Origin: Macroventuria anomochaeta
Taxonomy: Eukaryota > Ascomycota > Dothideomycetes > Pleosporales > Didymellaceae
Assembly (NCBI RefSeq): GCF_010093625.1
Contig: NW_022985362.1
Location: 1,941,452 to 2,005,451, forward strand
Length of the DNA stretch: 64,000 bases
Direction: 5' to 3'
Position 1 is the first letter of the stretch; the number at the start of each line of letters is the position of its first letter. The notes below the pieces were generated by a model. It had not been told where the DNA came from. It was given only the letters and a program-made list of their open reading frames with translations, and did no database searches. Below, piece by piece: positions 44,782 through 54,893 of the stretch. The translations under genes were made by a program, and so were the position numbers.

Positions 44782-46223
44782 TTATGCTACGCGAAGCAGC
44801 TTAGCGGCGTAGTTGACAATGGTGTCCTCCTGAGGGAACGACATCTCCTCAAGCTTCTGGGCATACGGTGTGGGGACCTCAGCACCAGTAACACGGGCCG
44901 GGGGCGCCTCAAGGTAGTCAAACGCGTACTCGCAGGTAAGCGCCATGATCTCAGACGCGACGCCGAACGAGGGGTATCCAGACTCGACGCACAGCATGTG
45001 GCCGGTCTTCTTGACCGACTTGACGATGGCCTCGATGTCGAGCGGCTTTATCGAGCGCAGGTTGATGACTTCGGCTTCGATGCCGTATTTTTGCTTAAGT
45101 TGCTCGGCGGCGACGAGGGATTGGCCGACGCAGCGCGAGAGGGTGACGATGGTGAGGTCCTTGCCGGGGCGCTCGATCTTGGCCTTGCCGAACTGGGAGT
45201 TGTTAGTGTGCTTGTTGGTTCACGGGTGAGGCTGTGGAGCTTACGGGGATGACGAAGTCGTCCTTTTGGGCCTCCTCGCTCATGGGAAAGGAGAGACCGT
45301 ACAGAAGCCTGAATCGTTGTTAGCCTACACTTCTGAGAGGTGTTTCTAGGGCAACCCACTCGTTCTCTAGAACAACGACTGGGTTGGGGTCGCGGATAGC
45401 AGCCTTCATCAGACCCTTGGCGTCCTCGGCGCTGTATGGGGCGACGACCTTCAGACCGGGAATGCTGCCATACCAGGCAGAGTAGTCCTGGGAGTGCTGG
45501 GCAGCGACACCGGCGGCGAAACCGTTGGGGCCACGGAAGGTGATGTTGCAGGGCTGGATACCGCCGGACATGTAGTGTGTCTTCGCGGCGGAGTTGATGA
45601 TTTGGTCAATGGCCTGCATGGCGAAGTTGAAGGTCATGAACTCGACCTGTCGAGGGGTTAGAGCTGTCTCCGCAGCAACAGTGTCCGGGCATGCTACTCA
45701 CAACGGGGTGCAGACCAGCGAGCGCGGCACCGATGGTCAGACCGGCGAAACCAGACTCGGTGATGGGAGAGTCAATGACCCTCTTCTCACCGAAGCGGTC
45801 GAGAAGACCCTTGGTGACCTTGTAACTGCAGCTCCGTCAGCTCCGTTCGACAAAGCCTGAGACCCATGCAGCCTGCGATAGCCATTCCCCCAGCTGGACT
45901 GTGGTGCAACTATGTCTTCCTCTTGCTTGTCCCTTCTATCGCAGCGCTGCCAGGCACAATTGGCGCAGGGCATGTGTGGGCACGTACGCTCCGTTGTACT
46001 GCGCGACCTCCTCTCCCAGCACGAAGACCTTGTCGTTACGCTCCATCTCCTCGACCATGGCCTCGTTCAGCGCCTCACGCACTGTCATCTCCTTCTGGCC
46101 AGAGGCATATCCTCTCCGTGCAATCGAGGGGGTGATGGCGGCGGCGCGGAAGGCAGGTCGGACGGCCGGTCGCGACGCTGCGAGCAGGCGGGCGGCCGGG
46201 CGGGTGATCCTGGAGGCGGCCAT
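44782..46223 (-). CDS. PDB1: Pyruvate dehydrogenase E1 beta subunit, mitochondrial
   Basis: Five exons, complement(44782..45192, 45245..45308, 45360..45646, 45702..45825, 45988..46223), 373 residues. Residues 1-40 (MAASRITRPAARLLAASRPA and on) are an Arg/Ala-rich mitochondrial targeting sequence. The mature part begins MTVREALNEAMVEEMERNDK and includes VFVLGEEVAQYNGA, RVIDSPITESGFAGLTIGAA, RGPNGFAAGVAAQHSQDY and a C-terminal transketolase domain with LSRCVGQSLVAAEQL. It forms E1 with the alpha subunit, decarboxylating pyruvate with thiamine diphosphate in the matrix. The 162-bp first intron is the longest in the window. Every splice keeps phase. Confidence 0.96.
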
Positions 46224-46863
46224 TGTGGGTGTAGCTCTCGGGGGTTGGAGAGTAGAGGCGGAGGGGAAGCAGTGCCGGTGTGTGGTGATGGCCGGAGCTG
46301 TGAGGCTGATGCGGGAGGTTGACGGTCAAACAGTTGAGCCCTCTGCAGAAAATCGAGCTTTCGGATCTCCGACAATGCACGTCCCAACAACTAGCGCTCA
46401 ACAACGAGCGGGTCAGCTTGGCCGCGATTTCACCCGACATATCTATTTGCACCAATGGCCTCTGGTATCGCTCAATGCAGGATTGGGATGGAGAGCATGG
46501 CGTTTGACACATCTGTAGACAAGTCCTGTGTGCTCATCTGCTCAAGGCCTGATTCAGTCCCTTCGCGGCATCAGTTTTGTATTCTATCACTACTAGCGCA
46601 GGACCCTGATTAGTTCACCGCACGCCGTCCGCTCCCCGAACACAGAGCATCTTATCTCTTTTTGCGTTGGCCATAAATCACGTTCTCGTTACCCTCTCTG
46701 ACTCTATAGATATTACATACATATATAACGCGCCTTTTGCGACGCTTGTGGTACAAGAGCTTGAGACAATGCTCGTAGAAGCGAAATCGAGGCAGAACAA
46801 CCCTCGATGCAAAATGGTCTAGAGAACAACAGCGCGGCAAGAATGTGAACAAGTGCGGTCCAC
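46224..46863. promoter_or_regulatory. PDB1 upstream region and ERG6 3' flank
   Basis: 640 bp between two minus-strand genes. Its left part must carry the PDB1 promoter and leader; the right part the 3' end of ERG6. No further gene is seen. Confidence 0.45.
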
Positions 46864-48108
46864 TTAGGCATCAGCGGGCTTGCGACCGACCATAAGGTAC
46901 ATGGGGGTGAACAGCTTCTCGCGACCACCAGCAACAAGGCAGTCAGCAGCAAGCGCAAGACTGTCTGCTGTCTTCTGGGTACCCCTGGGCGCCAGGCCGA
47001 TTGTCTCGAGGGCACCAACAAACCTGTGGACAAGGCCACGGCCGACTTTGGTCATACGAAGGATGGTGGGGATGTCGCCAATGGTGCTGATGTACTTCAG
47101 CTGGCCGGACAGAGGCCAGTACCAGGGGTAGGGGTCGTCGCGGTCGGCCAAATCCTCGTGGTGCTCCATGACGAAGCCGGCAGCCTTCATGGCCGCGAGG
47201 GCAACCTCGATTTTCTCCATGTTGGAGATACCGTCACCAATCTCGATACCAAGACGGATCTCACGGTGGTGGGGGTTGTCGTTGTCGTACTTGTCGGTCA
47301 TGAGCCACTCGTAGACACCGAAGACACCGCCAGGCTTGAGCACACGGAAGATCTCGCTGTAGATGCCCTCGAGGGAGGGAGCGTGGACGGTAGCCTCGAT
47401 AGCGTAGACAGCGTCAAAGGAGTTGTCGGGGAAAGACATTTGCTGGTGGCAGTGTTAGTCTCAGGGTCTCAAAGAAGTAACAGGGGTAGTGTGTACCATG
47501 AAGTCACCCTTGGTGAACTTCAGCTTGTCTGACAGACCCTCCTTCTCGGCGTAGGCTGTGGCACGCTCGATTTGGTAGTCGTTGTTGTTGAGACCGACAA
47601 CGTTCACGCCAGCAAACTTGACAATCTCACGCGCAGGGCCACCGACACCGCAGCCAACGTCCAGCACGCGCATGTTGTCCTGCAGCTGCATCTTGTGGGC
47701 GAGGTAGTGCTCGTGGCGGGCAATGGCACGGTAGAAGGACTCGCCGTACGCATAACGGCAGAAGTGGAAGGACTGTCCCCAGCCGTACTCGTACAGGTCG
47801 GTTGCCAGGTTGTAGTAGTGCCTGGTCAGGGTAGCATACTCGTCTCGTCGTTCCTGCGCATGTCAGTCGCCGTCACCGCCATTCTGTCTGCACTCGCCGC
47901 GCACCTTCCGTGTCTCCTCTGTCTCGTCTGCAGCTGCCTTGTTGTCCCAGTGCTTGAAGTACTCGTCCACAGCAGCCTGCTGCGCACCCTTGTCCTTCTG
48001 CAACATGGCAGTCATACCACCACGCGCCTTCGCAGACTGGCCGTGCATGGCCTTGTTGAAGGCGGCATCACGGCTGTGGTCTTCCTGTTCGAGCGCAATG
48101 GGAGACAT
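46864..48108 (-). CDS. ERG6: Sterol 24-C-methyltransferase
   Basis: Three exons, complement(46864..47442, 47497..47853, 47905..48108), 379 residues, the usual Erg6 size. The open frame reaches a TTG at 48123, but the ATG at 48108 sits in a strong context (GCCACCATGT). The sterol-binding aromatic region YEYGWGQSFHFCRY is near residue 89-101 and the SAM-binding motif VLDVGCGVGGPAREIVKFAG near 131-150. EATVHAPSLEGIYSEIFRVL and the C-terminal sterol-methyltransferase region complete the family pattern. It methylates zymosterol at C-24 using S-adenosylmethionine, an ergosterol-pathway step at the ER and lipid droplets. Confidence 0.96.
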
Positions 48109-48659
48109 GGTGGCGGTGGACAAAAGTAACTATTAGGTATAGAAACAAAGTGTACTGTGTTGAAGCAGTGTCAATTGACGAAGTGAAGAGCCAGAGAACG
48201 GAGAGAACAGCGTTTCTTATGCGAAATAGCGGTACAGGAGATTCCTACTGCCCCTAACTGTACCTAAGGTAGCATCAAATTATCCTGGCGCCGACAGGCC
48301 AATCAAAACAATCTCTCTACGACCGCGCTAAATGCGCCACCCGAACATGTGCTAAGGATTTCCTTGAGCCCTCCGCCGTCATTCCAGCACCCCACGGAGA
48401 GACATTCACTGCTACTGCGCCCCACTTGCGCGTACTGCAACACCGCCGATTCGCCCGTGACGCTCGCTGACGACGGTCCCTGGCTAACCTCGACTTTGAA
48501 CTTCGTCCGCGCAACATTGCGACTCCCGCGCCAGCCCTGCCTTCATCGCAACAGGAAGGCACAACATAGTCGCACAGGCGCAAGACCTACCCACACGTAT
48601 TCCAAGGCTGGGCATACGCTTGAGGATCCTCTTTCTGGAACCACAATACCGCGATCAGG
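48109..48659. promoter_or_regulatory. Divergent promoter region of ERG6 and SLT11
   Basis: 551 bp separates the divergent start codons. It must hold both promoters and 5' leaders. No convincing reading frame and no certain sterol-regulatory element was recognised. Confidence 0.5.
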
Positions 48660-49839
48660 ATGCCGCCCCAGATCAAGACCGACCTGAACCGCAGCGGGTG
48701 GGAGACGACTGACTTCCCGTCCGTTTGCGAGAAATGCCTACCGGACAACCCGTACGTGCAGATGCTGAAGGAGGACCACGGCGCAGTAAGTACTCTCTTC
48801 TCCATACTACGATGATGCGCAGTATACTGATATAATCTAGGAATGCAAGATCTGTACACGACCATTCACCATATTTCGCTGGAAAGCCGACCGCACCGCC
48901 CGACAGAAGCGAACGAACATTTGCCTCACATGCGCGCGCCTCAAGAACTGTTGTCAGTGCTGCATGCTGGATCTGTCATTCGGACTGCCCCTCGTTGTCC
49001 GTGATGCAGCGCTGAAGATGGTTGCGCCTGGGCCGCAGAGCGACATCAACCGCCAATACTACGCGCAAGAGCACGAGAGAGAGATTGAAGAGGGCAGAGG
49101 CGCCATGGAGGCGTATGAGAAGACAGACGAGAAGGCACGCGACCTGTTGAAGCGGTTGGCGCAAAGCGAACCGTACCACAAGAAGCAGCGACGTCTGGAA
49201 GCAGAGGCCGAGGAAGGTGGACAAAAGGCGCTTCCAGCACCTGGCACTGGTGGAGGTTCTGCATATGGGCACACTGGAGGGCCGATCAGGACACGAGATT
49301 CGAGAGGTGGTGCTAGCAGCGCGCGAGGAGGTATGAGACCTGCGAGAGGAGGACGCGCTGGAGGATCCTCAGCACAGCCCAACCCGCAAGACTGGCTACC
49401 GCCCTCTGATCCGAACGTTGCATCACTGTTCGTCACCGGTGTTGAGGACGACCTTCCTGAGCACGAGCTCCGTACACACTTCGCACAGTACGGCCAGCTA
49501 CGATCGCTAGTATGCTCACATCGAGCTCACTGCGCATACGTCAACTATGTAAAGAGAAAGGACGCGGAGACAGCTGCAGAAACACTGAAGGGCAAGGTAG
49601 TCATCAAAGGGTGTCCCATGCGGGTGACTTGGGGTAAGCCGAAGCAGCTGGACAGTCTGGACCAGAACATCAGGATGCAGTATGCGAAGGAAGGCAGACA
49701 GGCTGCTGGTCCAGCGCGGCGGGCAGCAGCACAGGCGGCGATCGAGGCGCCTGCGCAAAACGACTTGGACAGCCTGGCTCTTGCACCTCCACCTTCGGGC
49801 GACGAGGAAGCCAGCTACCCCAGTCTGGCAGGCAACTAG
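48660..49839 (+). CDS. SLT11: Pre-mRNA-splicing factor SLT11/ECM2 (RBM22-like)
   Basis: Two exons, 48660-48785 and 48841-49839, 374 residues. Exon 1 encodes MPPQIKTDLNRSGWETTDFP with CEKCLP, and exon 2 continues ECKICTRPFTIFRWKADRTA and CLTCARLKNCCQCC, forming the cysteine-rich zinc-binding region of the RBM22/Ecm2 family. A Gly/Arg-rich linker follows, then an RRM at about residues 255-335 with SLFVTGVEDDLPEHELRTHF and GCPMRVTWGKPKQ. The protein binds U6 snRNA and helps shape the active site of the spliceosome in the nucleus. Its 3' end faces MZM1 73 bp away. Confidence 0.93.
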
Positions 49840-49911
49840 TGTACATTATACATAGCATTGGGTCGGCGTCATGAACGGTATGGGTATCACGTTACGAAGC
49901 TTGACAAAAGT

Positions 49912-50353
49912 CTAGGACGAGCAGCATTTCGTTCCCCCTAATGTAGTCTTGCCCTTGTTCTTTTTGATATCCTCGTTGTCTCCGCGCTCGGTGTGTTCGT
50001 GTATCCGTATCTCTGCAACGCATGTCAGCAAACACTCTAACTAAATCCAAGCCTTTCGTCACATACTATAGTTGTCGCCCTCTGTAGCTTCTCCTTGAAC
50101 AACATTCTCTCTCAGAAACTTGGCGACTTCCTCGGCATGTGCGATCTGCTTCTGAAACTCTTCGGTGCCGGTCTGCAGGTGGCGGTTGCTCTCGAAGTTC
50201 TTGCGGACCTCGACGCGCGCGGCGGAGAGGACGTTTGCATCTCCTGAAGACCGTGTGAGCTATACTGCGATTGAACGGTGATGGGTGCGCTGATGTACCT
50301 TGGAAAGCAATGCGCGCTGATCGCAGCAGGTTTCTGTATGCTACAAGGGCCAT
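49912..50353 (-). CDS. MZM1: LYR-motif protein MZM1
   Basis: Three exons, complement(49912..50012, 50067..50243, 50299..50353), 110 residues. Start MALVAYRNLLRSARIAFQ has the N-terminal LYR-type helix with YRNLLR, and the first splice gives GDANVLSAARVEVRKNFESN. The C-terminal exon begins with IRIHEHTERGDNEDIKKNK. MZM1/LYRM7 is a mitochondrial matrix chaperone that stabilises the Rieske protein before insertion into respiratory complex III. The three-exon split hides this gene from single-frame views. The last residues (GGTKCCSS) are poorly conserved. It is divergent from Lunapark, with 251 bp between the start codons. Confidence 0.88.
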
Positions 50354-50604
50354 TTCACGGGACATTGAGTTGATTTGTGAATGAGCGTCGAAGCCGCAGT
50401 GGCAGCGGCGAACCGTCAACTTGCGGAAAGAAAGCAGTGTCACGTGATAGCGGAACATGCAGGGATCAATCCGCTTGTCGATCTCCAGGGCTAGCTCCTC
50501 TGACGTCGCAGCAGCTCTCTACACGCAACGCATGTCTTGCTGGCAACAACCATAACCACGCCCCACGCCGGGCTGCAAACTCTGCTACATCTGCTACGGC
50601 AACC

Positions 50605-51824
50605 ATGGTGTCTCTGTGGCCATGGAGGGTGAGTCCTAGTACTTGTAGTTCTAGAAATCCACCTGCTAACAACTCCAGGCGGGCGAAGATGCTGCCTCGT
50701 TCGAAAGGACGCTCTCAGCTCTCACCGCCAAAATCAACAAAGCTACCGCCGTCAATGACAAGCGCCGCCAGACCTCAAGACGCGCCCGCGTTATGTGGAC
50801 GCTCTATGCTGGGTTTGCGTATATCCTGGCTGCGTTACTGCTCATCTTAGTCACTGGCCGCCAGAACTGGGGTATCGTGGAAGTGTCAGTCATTGCAGGC
50901 AGTCCTGTCGTGTAGGTCCACATCTCAGTAACTCCCAAACTGCTACTGACGTTGCGCAGCATCTACCTTGTCCGCTATGCGCTCACGTGCTACTTCGACT
51001 ACCGCATATCCAACACCGACGCCTACCTGAGGAAGCTCAACAAAGAGCGTGATGCTACAATCAATAGGCTGAAGGAGGCCACCAAGTACAACTCTACTCA
51101 GCAGTTGCTCGAGAAGTACGGTGCTTCGCCCAAGCAGGAGGTACCTCAGCCGTCGCCGAATAGTAAAAAGCAACAAACCCCTCAGAAACCTCCGCAACCA
51201 CAAGGCCCACGCACAGGCATTGCACCTCCACCGACTGCAAACATTCAACGTCCGCAGAACCAATCGCAGAACCCAGTGACACCGCAGCGTGTACCTCCAG
51301 TACCTATCTCACCTCAGGATCGCCCACAACCACCCTCACCAGGCGCCGAATTCGCACCGAATGCATTCGCACCTGTCGACTCAACGAAACAGTACTCTTC
51401 TGCACCCGTAACTTCATTCACACAATCTCGCTGGTACGACCGCATCCTTGACGCTCTTCTGGGCGAAGACGAAACACAGCCCAAGAACCGCCTCGCCCTG
51501 ATCTGCTCCGAATGCAGACTCGTAAACGGGCAAGCACCACCCGGCGCTCGCACGGTGGAGGACATCGGCAAATGGAGATGTGGTGGGTGTAATGCTTGGA
51601 ACGGCAAGGAGACGCCGCACGAGGAGGTCGCAAATCTGGTTCAGAGTTGGGATGCTGCGCGCAAGGTGAAGGCTAAGGAGATGGTGCGTGATGCAGAAGA
51701 GGAGGATGTTGGTGATGAAGGTGAAGATGATGGCGAGCCTGTAGTTCAGGAGATGGTTGATGTTGATGATACTCCGCCTAGCAAGTCGACGAGGAGCAAG
51801 ACAAAGGGAAAGGGCAAAAAGTGA
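50605..51824 (+). CDS. LNP1: Lunapark-type ER junction protein
   Basis: Three exons, 50605-50628, 50679-50911, 50960-51824, 373 residues. Exon 1 is only eight codons (MVSLWPWR). Residues ~10-50 form a coiled coil, followed by two hydrophobic segments, LYAGFAYILAALLLILVTG and the one after NWGIVEV, which place the protein in the ER membrane. A second coiled coil (YLRKLNKERDATINRLKEAT) and a Pro/Gln-rich linker follow. The zinc ribbon has CSECRLVNG and RCGGCNAWN. Lunapark stabilises three-way junctions of the tubular ER. The acidic C-terminal tail ends in KGKGKK. Confidence 0.92.
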
Positions 51825-52353
51825 GCGAATGAGGTTATGAAGCATTGTTTGGCGAACGGTATGACCAGGCGGGTTGCAGCAATTTTAGCGGCATGTATGA
51901 CTAGCTTGTAAGTCACTTCAAAAGCGTTGCATCGGATGGCTACTGAACACCGTGGATTTTGGAGCCACAGAATTACATTCTTACCCATCACGTATTGTAC
52001 ACAGCTGGAAGAGCGACCTCCGTTTACACTGACAGTTGATCGGAAACAACACAGGGATCAGCTCTAAGCGCTGTGGCTGGATCAGCTACCCCTCTTCAAT
52101 CGTTTCGCACCTTGCTGGCGACCAAAAGTTATCACTCCCGAGATTGAGTATCGAGTATCAAATATGCGTAAGTACGTCATTGTTCGGACAGAAGGTTGCT
52201 GATGGTTACAGACGCAGTTCGCAGGCAGGCGCATCGAGCGGCGATGCAACCTGATGATATGCGTTATAACCCTTTAACCCGATAGGATTACAGCCTGCAT
52301 TCACCGATCCAAAATCACAGCCCGGACTTATACAGTGTGTTGTGGAGAAGTGA
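51825..52353. other. Intergenic
   Basis: About 0.5 kb after Lunapark. No reading frame with recognisable features. The start of the broken antiporter gene may lie in the right part, but no convincing first exon was found. Confidence 0.4.
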
Positions 52354-53023
52354 GGCAAGTTCAAGAAGCTGTATCAGAAAGGACACGACCAAGAATATGA
52401 CGAAACGCTTGCAAACCAGGAGTCTGAAGATATCACGCTGGAGGAACCTAAACGAAAAGCTCTCAGATGTTCGATTCCCGTAGGATCCCAGATCAAATTC
52501 GTCTTCTTCTCCAGCTGGCCTGCGGTTGCAATCATGTTGCTCGTATTATGCGTTCCTGCTGGTTTTGCTCTACGCTACGCCCATGCCAACGAGGTCGCTG
52601 TCTTTTGTGTCAACTTTGCCGCCACCGTTCCATCCGCCGCAATACTGTCGACTGCAGTCAATGAACTGAGCATTTGAGTGGGGGACAACTTTGGCGCATT
52701 ATTGAACATGACACTTGGGTGGGTACACACACATGACAAAACCTAACACAGACTAGCAATGCCGTCCAACTCATCCTTTCGATCCTGCTTCTACAATCCC
52801 GTCAAGTCGATGTGCTGAAGCTGTCCCTGCTTGGCACATTCCTTTCGAACTTGTTGCTCACGTCGGGCTAAGTTTCTTTCTTGGAGGGATGAGCCATATC
52901 GCACAGTACTGCAACGTGTCGTTCGCCCAGATGATCAGCATGTTTCTGCTGCTAGCGGTCACAAGCCTGGTCATACCTTCCGCTGCCCATCTGATGACGT
53001 GGCAGCTTCATTCCCTCACATGA
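52354..53023 (+). pseudogene. Broken CAX-type calcium/proton antiporter
   Basis: Frame 1 reads EEPKRKALRCSIPVGSQIKF, VFFSSWPAVAIMLLVLCVP and VAVFCVNFAATVPSAAILST, then VNELSI. This is the N-terminal half of vacuolar cation/proton exchangers (usual form AVFVLNFLAIIPLAAILSFATEELS). A TGA at 52675 replaces the Arg codon expected after LSI, and the frame goes on with VGDNFGALLNMTLG. A GTGGGT...TAG intron follows, then NAVQLILSILLLQS and LSLLGTFLSNLLLTSG. Near 52868 one base is missing (TAA results); shifted by one, it resumes LSFFLGGMSHIAQYCNVSFA. The signature GNAVE is GNAVQ here. The C-terminal half of the carrier is absent. Confidence 0.72.
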
Positions 53024-54893
53024 TGCGTACGGGCGAAGCTCCTGTCCACCCATGTCTACAAGGTTGGATGAGAGTGCAAGTTGGTGCACCGGCATGAAGC
53101 GTCCGGCTGAAGATTGCCAAGATGAGATGAACGAAGTTTCGAGTGGATTCTGTCGAAAGCTAAGGCGTCGGGGGGATGCTCAATATGAGCTGCTCAGTGG
53201 TTGCTCCTCGCTTCTCAGTGATAGGTCGTGGCCGTCAGAGACGCAGGCAATCCACCACCACGCCGATAAGGGAGGCCATATCTCACCTAACGTCCGCGAC
53301 AGACAGTTGGATTATGGGAAAGGCTGTCAAAATCCTGATACTGGATCTCCCTACATTGACGAAGTCCCGCGGTCTGGAGGCGAAACAACAGCCGATGCGA
53401 CGGGGGACCATAAAGATATACAAGTCGCGGACAGCCCATCTGGGATAGCTTTTGGTGCCTTGGGGCACGTTGTCGGCGCAATGGAGAGGGCGGCAGAAAA
53501 TGGTCCATACGGCAACATGGAAAATTTCTACGTCTTGCTCCAAGGATGGCTACACTTATCTTCAAGAAGGAGTTAGCCTAAATTATCATGTATTGGATGA
53601 ACCAAGCCAACCTCATTGTCTCCGGTAAACAATTCAAGTCTTGCTCTGAGAGGCCACCACCATGGTGACCCAACCAGGTCGTGTACGAGGCCCCTTCAAG
53701 CTTATATTACACTGGTATGCAGCTATTGCCTAGACTCTTGAAGTTCATTCAACTGACCGTATCGCAGATCTGGTTGTCGTTGCAGTAGACATGATGCTCA
53801 TTCACCGGGAAATAGACTACTTTAAACGAGAGAAAGCATGGTCTGTCAGAGAACGAATTGAGGAGATAAACGTTCGAGAAGCACCTTCCTGGCATGGTTG
53901 AACTTCCGATGATGTACGAGAAACAGCTTCTCAGCCAGGTCTCTGTGCATGGGTCTCCAAGTGTAGAGTCGGATCAGGTTTGCAGTCAAACGTAGGCAGT
54001 AGGGTTAGCGACATCGATAAGGGGCGTGAGTGGACGCGAATCGGTTAGGTTGTGAAGTATGTGTCCTGCATCACCCGGACAGCCTGTTGAGACCGCACTC
54101 CTTGCACTTTATACGTTCATGACGTGGATAATTACCCAACCCAAAGCCCTCAACCTTGGGGCAAAACATCCGTTATCTGTGTCAGCTTGTTTTTTTAGCC
54201 GTTCCTTTGCAGGCTACCACCTCGAAGCTAGAGAATTACTGCGGTTGTGGTCGTCCTGTTGATTGTTACGTGCACCGCGCCCGGCATCGCGCTAGCTTTG
54301 CACCCTGATTGCGACAGAGCTACCTCTACTCTTGCTGTTTATTAAGAGCTCAGAAAACAAAGCTACGAAAGATCTATCTTCATCCCAGCCTCTACGACTT
54401 GCAGTCGTGTGCTACCTACATGCGAGGTTGCGTGAGAGGGCATGCGCCAAGTAGCGCGTGTCCAAGCGAGCAGCGTCAGTACGCTTACGTGGTGCTGAGC
54501 CAGTCACCTCGACTAAAACACAGCTTCTTACACCTTACCTAATTTAATAAATTATGTCTTTGATTAGATAGTCCACTTGCATTGTCTGCCGTGATTGCAA
54601 TTTGTGCTGAACAACTCCCGTGCGTGACCTAGACAAACAGTATGTGCGCTAACCTGAAAGCAGCCTAACGCTTTTGTAGGTACATTGCTGTTCGTGATAT
54701 AGGTGTACATGAGCTGAGGTTGCATGCTGTGTACAGGCTAGCTGCTCCCCGTATATGTTAGTCGCTGTGTGTATATCCTAACTACCAGTAGTACTATACC
54801 ACTATCTGCATGCAGCTTTGCAAAGCTTGTATGCAATGTGATTATTACTGTTGTCGTACATAAGTCGACAGCCAACACTCTACGCAGCCAGCT
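53024..54893. other. Gene-poor region
   Basis: About 1.9 kb. One frame at 53052-53576 (+, 174 codons, MSTRLDESASWCTG and on) is polar with no recognised domain; it might be a hypothetical gene but lacks support from splice signals or composition. The remainder to 54893 is mostly short frames and AT-rich sequence. No catalytic half of the antiporter is found. Confidence 0.4.

Noticed and set aside
52351..53023. Treating the antiporter as an intact gene with extra introns
   Set aside because: The TGA at 52675 and the shift at 52868 have no GT...AG pair around them that restores the frame.
53052..53576. 174-codon frame on + after the antiporter relic
   Set aside because: Polar composition without domain, and competing frames on both strands; not enough to call a gene.
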